64,000 nucleotides of DNA from Mesorhabditis belari (taxonomy: Eukaryota > Nematoda > Chromadorea > Rhabditida > Rhabditidae). Both the position numbers and the translations under genes were made by a program. Numbering within the stretch: position 1 is the stretch's first letter; each line of letters begins with the position of its first letter. Shown piece by piece: positions 51,912 to 61,791 of this stretch. Where the stretch lies: positions 1-64,000 of the forward strand of contig CAUEEP010000760.1 in NCBI GenBank assembly GCA_958450365.1, written 5' to 3'. The notes under the pieces are model-generated. The model did not search any database. It was given only the letters and a program-made list of their open reading frames with translations, and was not told where the DNA came from.

Positions 51912-53690
51912 AGCTCTGCGAAGAGTGTGCAATGAAACAATTTCCAAAGAAATCCAAAGAAAGCAGTCGGTGCGAAGCCAATTTTAACGGAAAGACAGAA
52001 CGAGCGCTGCCAAGTAGATCTTATTGATTTGCAATCTACTCCCGATGGAGATTATAAATTCATCCTAGTTTATTAGGTTCTTTTTGGTATTTGGTTACGC
52101 TTAATTTTATTTTGGGATCATTTGAAAAAAATTTTGACGCTTCGTTCATTAAAAAAACTGCAATAGAAGTCGTCACAAATCTAAACGAAATCTTTGACAC
52201 GTTTAGACCACCTAAGACCACTTTAAAACCATCAATTAAGGCTAAAGGTAATCAGAATTAAGACAAGGATAATCGTATTTAGACAGAAAAGAAATTGAAT
52301 ATATTTTGCAGAGTTGCCAGATTTCCACGAATCCACGAATCAACCCAAATCTAGCCTTTGCTTGTTTAGATTACGAAATATCTAGTCTTTGAAAATTCCC
52401 GAATTAGCTTTTCTTATAATACATTGTTAGCTTTATTGTTGTTAGCTTTATTGTTTTTAGCTTTATTCATTGTTAACTCGATTGTTTGATTGTTTTCCAT
52501 TAGACCAAAACTGTTCCACCATTTACTGACTGGTTTTTGTTCTGTAGACCAAACCGCTTGATCCTTTGAGTCATTCCTCCTTATCAATTTTCGAGTCATA
52601 TCTTTGATCTTCAGGTTTTTGATTCTATTTTTTCTATTTAAGGATCCTTATTATCAAGTTCAAAGTTTCCCAAATATTAGTTCTTATCAATTCCAATAAT
52701 AACTATTTATCGAAATCCCTTTGAACTCAAAGCTTTCGTGTTCAAATCGAACAAATCAACGCTTGATCTGTGACCAAAAACGTCAAACTTTTTCCTCAAC
52801 TTCTCATCTTTTCCACAAAGTTGCTTTTCATTTGATCTTTCCCACGTTCCTCTTTCCCGAATTTCATCTTTTTGAGAGCCTTTCAAAAAGTTATTTGATC
52901 AGGGGCACCTGGTCAGTAAAAAAAGACTTGAACCGACGAGTTGACGGAAAATGACGGAAAATGCGAAGGGAAAATGAGGCTTCGAAAAGTGATGATTAAA
53001 AGTCACGAGATTGAAGATGAAAAGATCGAGTATCAGATGAAAACAATAAAATCAAAGCAAAGAAAGCTCTAACAGAACGGCTTTTAGGTTGTAATTTGTA
53101 AAGACGTTCTTGTTACAAGGATTTGTAACAAGAATCCTTGTTATGAGAAGGAAAGTAGAACGCAATGCACTTGCAAAAGAGTTTCCATTTTGCCCAGCCT
53201 AGAACAGAAATAGAACATTGTCATACTTGCTCTAATCTTGATTTAGTACAGTATAATGATAAAACCTTTCCAGAATATCTTTGGCACCTTTCACACTTTC
53301 TTTCGGTTTACTGTGTGGAACAGAATACTAGAACTGTATAATTTCTTCAAGCCAAGCTCTACTTTTGGCTAAAAGAATCAGGAAGTTTTGTTTTGAGCTT
53401 TATTTTGTTTTGAGCTTTGTTTTGAGCTTTGTTTTGTTTTGAGCTTTATTTTGTTTTGAGCTTTGTTTTATTTTGATACGGATTGAAATCTTTTTTTAAC
53501 TCAAGTTGTTACATCGTTTATTCAAACCCTTAAATTCTTCCAAAAAAAATTAAACTCATAATGGTTTTTGAGGTTTTTGAGAGACCCCACGAGGGGTCCG
53601 CAGTTTTGAGTTTTCATTTACACTGTTCGAGGGGGGTTGGCGACTTTTCGAGGAGCAGAACTTTTCGTTGAAAAAAAGAGAAAGCTGTTG
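51912..53690. other. Intergenic: short repeats only
   Basis: At 52425-52490 TTGTTAGCTTTATTG units repeat; at 53395-53475 TTTTGTTTTGAGCTTT units. No supported gene. Confidence 0.5.
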
Positions 53691-53708
53691 ACCCGAGTGA
53701 CAAGAAAT

Positions 53709-53939
53709 CGTTGAAGGGAGAGGCTAAGTGATGGACAGTCGTTTTCTTTGACTCTTTTTTCTAAAGATAAGCCACTTGAGGAGAAGTTTCTTTCCAAATC
53801 TCCGACTACAGCCGAACCGCTCTCGATAGGAAATCGAGAGGAACTTGAGTACAGTAAGATTGGCGAGGAGTTCTTGCAAGGACCTGAAATTGAGTCGAAA
53901 TGTTGGAAGAGTCAATCTTTGGTGAAACATTCGTTGTAG
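53709..53939 (+). other. Coding-like charged ORF
   Basis: A frame open from after TGA at 53714 to TAG at 53939 reads KDKPLEEKFLSKSPTTAEPL, then IGNREELEYSKIGEEFLQGP. The composition is protein-like but there is no ATG and no family match; perhaps a terminal exon. Confidence 0.33.
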
Positions 53940-55417
53940 TTCGGCATACGTTGAAAAGAAATAATATTTTGGTACTTCATTATGCTCAAATTTTTGGGAT
54001 CAATTTTTGCCCTAAATTTGACTGTACTTTTGACACAAATTCTCTACATCAAGAATAGGCTTTCGTTGTAGAATCTTCATTGAATGTTTCCAAAAAAAGT
54101 TACATCAAACATTTTATAACGGATCGCATTTTATCTAATCGTTTTCCCTTTTCCCAATCGCTTGACTTTTCAAGCTATGATCTTGCATTGCATTCCTTTA
54201 TCTTTATCGATATCAATGATCAGATATGAGACTTGAGCACTCAATATTCACTCAACATTCACTGAATATCCCATTAATCTTTTTGTCCGAAATGTAAACG
54301 ATCTTTGCCTAAATTTTTGACTTTTGTTTACAAGAACTGTTTCTTAATTTTTTTCGGTGTTTTTTGAGCAAAAAGTGCAAATGGGGTCTGGAAAAGACTT
54401 TCGAAAACAAGTCATTCAATAGTTTTGCAATGATCAGATATGTTTTGCTCTGTTTTGCTCTGTTTTGCTAACAAAAGCTATTCTTTTGAATAAAATGGTA
54501 CAAGTTTTATAGACAATAGTTATAGTTAGTGATTTTCCTGAAAAAGATGAGTATTATTTCTTTTCGCTTTCATCAAAAAGAAACGCGAAATTTCCCCTAA
54601 ACTTGCATCACTCTCGCGGTCATTTTGATAAATAGCGCTGCTTTTTGAAAACTGAGCCTGCAATAATTTTTGATTTTATCAGTTTTTTGCAGAATTGCAA
54701 TTTGCAAATGACCAATTGAATCAGTTTGCTTTTTGGGGCTATCTGGTTCAGTTACCCATTCTTGGGCTAGTAGCAATATGGGGAAATGGAAATAGGTAAC
54801 TCTATTAGAGGTTTTTGTGAATTATAACTTTATCTTTATTTAGACTAGGCTTTGCTTGTAATATCAAAATTTATATATCTTTACGAAAACTATTACCCAC
54901 TCTCAAGTCTATGCAGTTTATAGTTTGAGGGTGTGATTTGTCCTGTCCAAGAAATTTGCCCATTCCTCCCAGCGCATCATCATAATGATAGCCTTGGGCA
55001 AATGTGCAGTACGCAGCTGTAAACTGGGCAAGACGCGTTTTTTGTCGCCTCGTGGCAAAAGGGGAAAGGGATGTGGGCATTGCGTCAGGGTGAGCAATCC
55101 AGGCACATCTCATTCCTTTTCACCCCCACGCGGCGGTCCCTCTTTCCCCCGTTCACTCATCGTCATCCTTTACACTATCTCTATCTCTTTCCATCTCTAG
55201 CTTCTGTTTTTTCTGCTTTTTAGCTTTTCTATAGCTGTCTCTTAGCTTTTTCGCAGAATCTTTAGACTTGTCAACAATTTTCTCAGCGTCCTCTCTTTGA
55301 ACAATATTTTCGCAAAATTGAATTTCTCAGCTTGTAATTCTTTTCAACTTCATCTTTCTCTTCTCCTTTATATTTCTTAACTCTCAACTTTCTTTGACTC
55401 CTGACTTCTTTTCAGAA
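53940..55417. other. Intergenic: no clear gene
   Basis: AT-rich up to about 54850. A GC-richer patch at 54950-55150 has overlapping open frames on both strands (minus: TFAQGYHYDDALGGMGKF), none decisive. From 55200 the plus strand becomes strongly pyrimidine-rich. Confidence 0.4.
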
Positions 55418-55753
55418 ATGCCTTTCTCTACCTTCAATCCTTCCAACGTTCCCCTTTCTCATCTCCTCAACATCTTCCAACTCCTAATTCCCGCCAGACT
55501 TTTTCTTTCTTTCTTCAACCCCAATCCTTTCAGCTTTACCCCTTTCTTCTCCTCTCAACCTCCGCCTATTCCTATGCTACCCTCTTCCCCTCGCGTCTCT
55601 CACCCTCTCCCCACCACTCTCCCCATTTCCATTAGCCACAACATTCCCCTCGCCCCTCCATTCCACAACACACACCACCCCTCAGTCCCCCTTTTCATTC
55701 CCGCGCCTCGATCCCCCAGCTATTCTCCCTTTTCTCAAAAATCTCTTTCGTAA
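55418..55753 (+). CDS. Possible Pro/Ser/Phe-rich small protein
   Basis: ATG lies two bases after a strong TTTTCAG acceptor, and the frame stays open for 111 codons to TAA. The product is low-complexity (SSQPPPIPMLPSSPRVSHPL), which reflects a C/T-rich strand, so the ORF may be a by-product of composition. No homologue is suggested. Confidence 0.3.
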   Translation: MPFSTFNPSNVPLSHLLNIFQLLIPARLFLSFFNPNPFSFTPFFSSQPPPIPMLPSSPRVSHPLPTTLPISISHNIPLAPPFHNTHHPSVPLFIPAPRSPSYSPFSQKSLS

Positions 55754-57050
55754 TCACGCCATTCCTCTTGTTTTTTTCGTATATCAGTGAGGTGTCCCGG
55801 AAATTGTTGACCAGTGTTTGAGCAGCTTTTGAACTAAAAATAAGATGAGTTGTAACTTTTAGACATAAAAGCTTCCGTTGAAAGATTTATCAGATAAATA
55901 AAATGAAAACAACCAATTGAAGTAGCACGCTTTAGAAACAGTTCGCGGATTAATTTAATTGTAACTTAAGTCAAAATCTTGACAGCCAATCTAAAAAAGA
56001 TTAGATTTTATTACAAACTCGTAACGGATACTACGCGAGGCAATTTGTGTTTTGACCCTTGTTTGCTTTAAATTCTTCGTTGGCTTTGAAAAACTCCTCT
56101 TGACATGCAATTTCGCTCTCTTTTCTCACAAAATGATCGAACTTTTTCTTGAGATAATGACCCTAACAAATTATCTGAGAGATCCCATGAAAACAACTTG
56201 TGAGAAAAAATCTTCTCTCCGGCTGAAACCGGTCGTTCTATAAATATCACATTCTTTTCTGCAATGGTTTCCATTTTTAATCTTTAAAGGAGAGAATTGA
56301 GCGCTGTTTACCACCGTTTTGCAATCATATTTCGCTATTCATCGAAATTTTGACTTGTGTTGAAAGGTTTCAACGCAAACAGGTGTACAAATTTTTAATT
56401 AAATTTCAGAACGATGATTTTTATTGAAAAGTGTTGTTCAGATTTTTTTGAAAAACGAATGTTTGCCGATCTTCTCTTTGCTTTTTCAAAAGTTTCAAAA
56501 TTTTCAAGCCTTGCGCTTTTATCGAACACTTCGCTCTTTTCATCAAAAACTTGCCCCGCACTCATTGTCTTTCATTGCTTTTGGTCTATTTACGTCATTT
56601 CCTCTCAAGCAGTAGCCCCTTATTCTTTACTTTTCTTTTTCCCACAAACAAATCTTATCTCTCGTTTTTCTATTTTTGAGACAAATCACATTTCCCACCG
56701 CCAATATTTTGTGCTTGTGATTTTTTGTCTATGAATTCTTTGCTTTATCTTGAAACGTCATTGAAAAGAACGCGCCATGTTGTTTGAGAAAAGCCACGTG
56801 ACACTCAGAGTTTCGGCTTTTTGTCTTCCTTTTTGCCCATTTCCACATGATTGACAAGGGTGATTTGAGGAGAAAGGTTCTGCCCTCATGGATATAAGAT
56901 TTCACCCGCCCTCAATGTGCGTCTCAGAACCGATTTCCCTCTAAACGGTTTTCGGTTTCACTTTGTTCCTTTAGGTTCTTTAGTTCTTTTGTTCTAATTT
57001 TTTTTTCGTTTTCTACTTAATTTTTTAATTAAACTAAGCTTTTTATTTTC
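55754..57050. other. Upstream region of the BCAT gene
   Basis: No convincing gene. Frames at 56414-56734 are Phe/Ser-rich. GCCACGTGACAC near 56792 contains the palindromic E-box CACGTG, a candidate promoter site for the downstream gene. Confidence 0.4.
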
Positions 57051-57072
57051 AGAAATTTATAAGCCCTCCAAA
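57051..57072 (+). promoter_or_regulatory. Probable trans-splice acceptor and 5' UTR of BCAT
   Basis: TTTTTATTTTCAG ends at 57052, twenty bases before the ATG at 57073. A strong acceptor this close to the start with no upstream coding exon is the usual spliced-leader site in nematodes. Confidence 0.6.
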
Positions 57073-59344
57073 ATGCTGAGCGTTGTCTCACGACGATTCG
57101 TCTCCAACTCGCGCACCCTTGGCAAGGCTGCCACATCACGTAAACGAGAGGAGGAAAAGAAAGATGCCGCCAGCCCGCAGAAATCCTTCTACTACGACGA
57201 TCTCGAGGTTGGATATTTTATTTCTAGATTAGTGCAACGTATAATGTACCAGTTCATATAATCTTTGACAAGTTTTGGATAGTTCTCTTATTCTTATCCC
57301 TTCACTAAAGCTTTACTTTAGGTGATTCGTGCGAAAGGAACCCAGCTCCACCAAAAGCCGACCGATTACAACAATCTGGCGTTCGGTCACGTTTTTTCGG
57401 ATCATTTCGTGAATGTGGATTGGACTGTCGACGATGGGTGGACGAAACCGAAAATCGAGCCTCTCCGCGAACTTTCAATTCACCCTGGCGCAAAGGTATT
57501 TGCACTTTCGCTTTTGATTTTACGTTGTGAAAGGCAATGTGACTCTGAAATTGAATAGCATAGCAGCAAGTGCAAAAAATACCAATGGTTAAAACTTTAA
57601 GAATCTGCCTAATTCAGTATTTGACGGCCACTTTATATGTTTTAGAACTGAATGTATTCTTATCTTTAGGTACTTCACTATGCTGCTGAACTCTTCGAGG
57701 GACTTAAAGCCTACCGTGGAGTTGATGGAAGGATACGCATGTTCAGGTACCTTTAAAGACTTATTTTAGAAGACTAAAGCACTTTACATCACATTAAAGT
57801 TTTGATTACACCAACGCAACAAAGATTGAAGCATCTTCTCTGCATTGCTAAATTTTTTTATTTTAGACCTGACATGAACATGGAGCGTATGAGAAGAACT
57901 GCGGCTCGTGCATCCCTCCCCGATTTTGATGCCGAGGAATTGATCAAAATTATGGTTGAAATGGTAAGTTTTAAGTTTATTATGCAAGCTACCGTAGATT
58001 ATTTTAATGCGTTGATACATTTGTTAATTTTAGCTCCGAGTCGATAAGGAATGGGTGCCAAACTCGGATACCGCCTCTTACTACATCCGGCCGACGTTGA
58101 TTGGCACCGATCCAACACTCGGTGTTGCCACTTCTTTGGTGCGTTTTCATTCAGCTTTAATTAGAAGTTCTATGAATAAAATAGATAATCTAGTTTTAAT
58201 TTACGATTCTTCAGGCAGCGAAGCTTTTCGTGATTGGTGGACCGGTCGGCCCCTACTATGCCACCGGATTCAAGCCCGTTTCTCTTCTTGCCGATAGCCG
58301 ATTTGTGCGTGCTTTCCCCGGAGGTGTCGGAGCCTACAAAATGGGTTGCAACTACGCGCCAACGATTGCCATCAACAAGGTGACACTATATTTTGCAAAT
58401 AAGATTTTTTCATTGCAAAAGTGTTCGTTTGATTAATGATGTTTGTGAGAACAGACAGCTCTTTCACTGACCCGAATTTTATCACCACAGATCTACGAAA
58501 ACAAATAGACTTGGCATGTGGGGTTCTGTTTTGTGCTTTGCAAACAATAGACGCAAGATTGGCTTTTAGTTTCAGTTACTTATCTTTAAATTTAGAATGC
58601 TGCTCGAGAGCACGGATGCCAGCAAATCATGTGGTTGTACGGTGGTGATGAGGAAGTGACTGAAGTCGGAACGATGAACATCTTTGTGCTCTGGAAGAAC
58701 GAACAGGTTATACATTGACTTAATTAAGTTCAGGATTGCTATTTTATCTATTGCTTAGAGATGAGTTAGTAGTTTTTTTAATAGTTTACTTGCTTTACTA
58801 ATTTTCATCTTTAGGGTGATCTCGAATTGGTGACCCCACCACTCGACTTGGGATTGATTCTTCCTGGAGTCACCCGTCAGTCGTTGCTCGATTTATCGAG
58901 GGAGTGGAACGAGGTGAAAGTCACCGAAAAGTCGTTTACGATGGGTGAAGTGCGCAAAGCCCTCAAGGAAGGACGAGTATGTTTTGAACTTTATAAATTA
59001 AAGGCTTGACATTCAATGTTCTTCGTAGAGCAAATTTAGTAAATTACAAATACCAGTCTAAGCTATCTAAACAAAGTCTAAAGCGAAAGCATTCACCAAA
59101 TATTTTACCAATGTCTCTTTTATATTAAACTATATTTTAGCTGTGCCAAATGTTCGGAGCGGGAACAGCGGCCGTCGTCTCGCCAGTCGGAGAGATCGTC
59201 CACCACCACAATGGCAAATTCGAGCGACTCAAGATCCCGACGATGGACTACAAGCCGAATTACATGCAGAAGCTCTACGACGCAATCACTGACATCCACT
59301 ACGGCCGCGCGGTGAAAGAAGGATGGACGGTTGAAGTCGACTAA
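57073..59344 (+). CDS. bcat-1: Branched-chain amino acid aminotransferase
   Basis: A PLP enzyme (fold type IV) that moves the amino group between leucine, isoleucine or valine and 2-oxoglutarate. Nine exons, all in phase: 57073-57207, 57322-57495, 57670-57746, 57867-57963, 58034-58138, 58215-58379, 58596-58706, 58815-58976, 59141-59344; 409 residues, a normal length. Motifs: [35 protein letters not shown], the PLP Lys in [21 protein letters not shown] and PGVTRQSLL. The N-terminus ([19 protein letters not shown]) is basic and Ser-rich with no acids, a mitochondrial presequence. The C-terminal [12 protein letters not shown] replaces the redox CxxC of the human enzymes with A-x-x-S. AATAAA lies at 59720-59725. 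The gene is compact and free of transposons, unlike its neighbours. Confidence 0.95.
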
Positions 59345-59790
59345 ACGATGTTAACTAGTTTTTTTTCGACGATTTCCCCTTTCGTTACTGGATTATTTTG
59401 TGATTCTCGGGTATGTACAGCTGTAAGCGAATAATCGATATCGTTAAATCTTGCAATAGCGTAATGATTGCTTACTTTTTGTTTTCCGATTGTCTATAAT
59501 GTTTTAGATTTTTTATGGTTTTTCTTTTTTTGTTTACTTTCCGATCGATTTGATTAAGGACAAATCTTGTCTTGCATTTAAATATAGATAAACTTCTTGT
59601 CTTTCAACTCGTTCTTGGAAATTTTGTGCTCTCTCCTGTTAGCGGTCTTTGTGCGTTGTGAAGAATTATCCCCCGATTTCCTCAGTCTTTTTTTCTTTTT
59701 TTTAGAGTGACATAAAAGAAATAAAAATCTTTTAGAATGTTTTTAATTTTGTTTTATGCAGCACACACTTTAGTCGGTCAGTTTTAGTGG

Positions 59791-59791
<1 letters not shown>
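59345..59791 (+). terminator. 3' UTR and poly(A) signal of BCAT
   Basis: T-rich 3' flank with AATAAA at 59720-59725, about 375 bp after the stop codon. No nearer hexamer was noticed. Confidence 0.55.

Positions 59792-59883
<92 letters not shown>
59792..59883. repeat. Uninterrupted A run of about 90 bp
   Basis: A pure adenine tract about 65 bp after the likely BCAT poly(A) signal. It could be a microsatellite, the tail of a retroposed sequence or an assembly artefact. Confidence 0.9.
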
Positions 59884-59886
<3 letters not shown>

Positions 59887-59930
59887 ATAACAAAGACAGT
59901 TCTTCTTCGTAAACCATATCTTTTTCAGAA

Positions 59931-60832
59931 TGGTCACAATATATTTGGTCAAAAAGGGCAGAAATCAAATTTCGGATCGTACACCGAACGATGAGAGAAA
60001 ATCGAAGACAAATAGTGTTCAAAGAATCTCGTTCGGAGTGGAGAACTCGTGAAATTTTCAGAATAAAGGCTAGCAAGCGAAAACCAAAACATCTAATAGG
60101 TCAAAATCGGATTCGGAGATTCGGAAAAGTTTCATATTACCTTGTCATTTGAACATTTCATTTTAACATTTGAACAGTGCCAATGTAAAGTTTAATTAAT
60201 TGAACACCACTTAAACCACTTAAACACCGCAAATGTGATCATCTCGAAACTCTTATGTAACTCTTTTTAGCTTCCTTTAACATTAAAGTCACTTGAAGTA
60301 CATTAAAAATCTTATTCTACGCATTTCTAAAGCTCAAAAAGAGCTCCAAGCCATTTTCACTTAAAAATTCAAGTAAACACATTACGCTGAAAATTTTCAT
60401 AATGAATTCGAAGAAACACAAAGTTTTAGACAACTGAAAAGTCAAAAAATTATTTCTTTAATGAGTCAAATTTAAACTTTTCTTAATTTTGGTTCTTCTG
60501 AAAGCAATCGAATCAGTTTGGAACTAAAAAAGATTGAACATTTATTAAAGCTTTTAGAAAGAAGAGGACACAAAGAATGAAAAGATCGGTGAATTAAAGT
60601 TGAACTTTCGGAAAAGATTACCAATTATATTACCAATCAAAAGGCTTTTGAAGTATTTGAAACAACCTACAAGTACATTTTTAGCATCTTTGACAAGAGT
60701 AATATTAGTCGACAAGAGATTTTGGATGAATGTTTCCCACTTTCAATTGAGAAACCCAATGAAACACCTGAGGATTCGAGGGCTTGGCATTACAAGTGGG
60801 TTTTAAAACAAAAAGAGTAGAATTTTTTGATA
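59931..60832 (+). other. Two coding-like fragments, possibly one gene
   Basis: At 59931, directly after TTTTTCAG, an ATG opens 40 codons (KGRNQISDRTPNDERKSKTN). At about 60545-60832 the frame reads KEEDTKNEKIGEL, then one base out of frame TYKYIFSIFDKSNISRQEIL, which has EF-hand-like text, ending at TAG. Whether these belong together is unknown. The frame break suggests a pseudogene or missed intron. Confidence 0.33.
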
Positions 60833-61044
60833 ATCGACTAACTAGAGAACTTGTTCAACTCACCACCGATTTTCGAAACCGGAGCTAGCTATAAAACGCC
60901 CGGGTAGAATAGACAGTAGAATTCTAAGAAACACCTATTTCTTATTTTTTCCCCTATGAGCCCTGGTTTTCGAGAAAACGTGTCCAAGGTTTCGGCAATT
61001 GTTGGTAGACCGCGATATAAGAATGGGTCAAGCTGGAAGGCAGT

Positions 61045-61125
61045 AAAAGTAGCCTAGGGGATAGTGTGCTAGACTCTGAAAACTGTCCCGTTTTTGCCCG
61101 CGGGTTTAATTCCGCTTGCCGCCAA
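61045..61125 (+). other. tRNA-like SINE fragment
   Basis: AGTAGCCTAGGGGATAGTGT (A box) and GCGGGTTTAATTCCGC (B box) are about 40 bp apart. It resembles the SINE copies at 11540 and 17838 in the CCTAGNGGATAGTG motif. No cloverleaf could be paired. Confidence 0.5.
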
Positions 61126-61791
61126 ATTCTTCGCTTTTTTGTCGCAAGTATCAAAAAACGTTTTTTGTGAGTATTAAGATGTTTTTAAAGTACAAAAAGT
61201 TCCAATAAATGTTTATTTTTTCAATAGTAAAACCCTCTTATAGGTAAGGTCGCTGTTTGCCAAAAATTGCCGAAACTTTGTAGCTAGGTTCGGTTTTTTT
61301 GGTAAATCGAAACAGTTCCCTAGTAAATCCTGGCTTTTAGACAAACAGACGTAAGACAGACAGCTTTTAGCGCAATGAACCAAAGCTTTTAGTGCTACGA
61401 GCAAAAGAAGAAAGAAGCCTGTGGAGCCTGTAGAGATGTGACGAGGAAATACGCAAAGATTTATCTCATTGATCGCTTGCTTTCAAGTTTTGAGTTCAAA
61501 ATCCACTTCAATTTCAGTTCAATTAAAGTAAAAAAATGCACCCTTTTGTCATCAAAAAGATTTTCGCAAACCAGAACAAGAAAGAACAAGAAATAACGAC
61601 CTTTTTGCTTCTTTTTACGAGCTACGATGACAAATTGATAAGGTAATCTTCGAGTGATGATGGACCGATTTTTGACTTCAGCTTACGTCACCTTCAGCTG
61701 CAGCTTATCATCACTTTTCTGAGTTCAAGCCCACATATAAATGAATTGCCTGCAAGAATCAAAAACTAAAAACTGCAGAATCAAAAAGGAA

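Noticed and set aside
59770..59952. Polyphenylalanine ORF on the minus strand
   Set aside because: It is a translation of the A tract.
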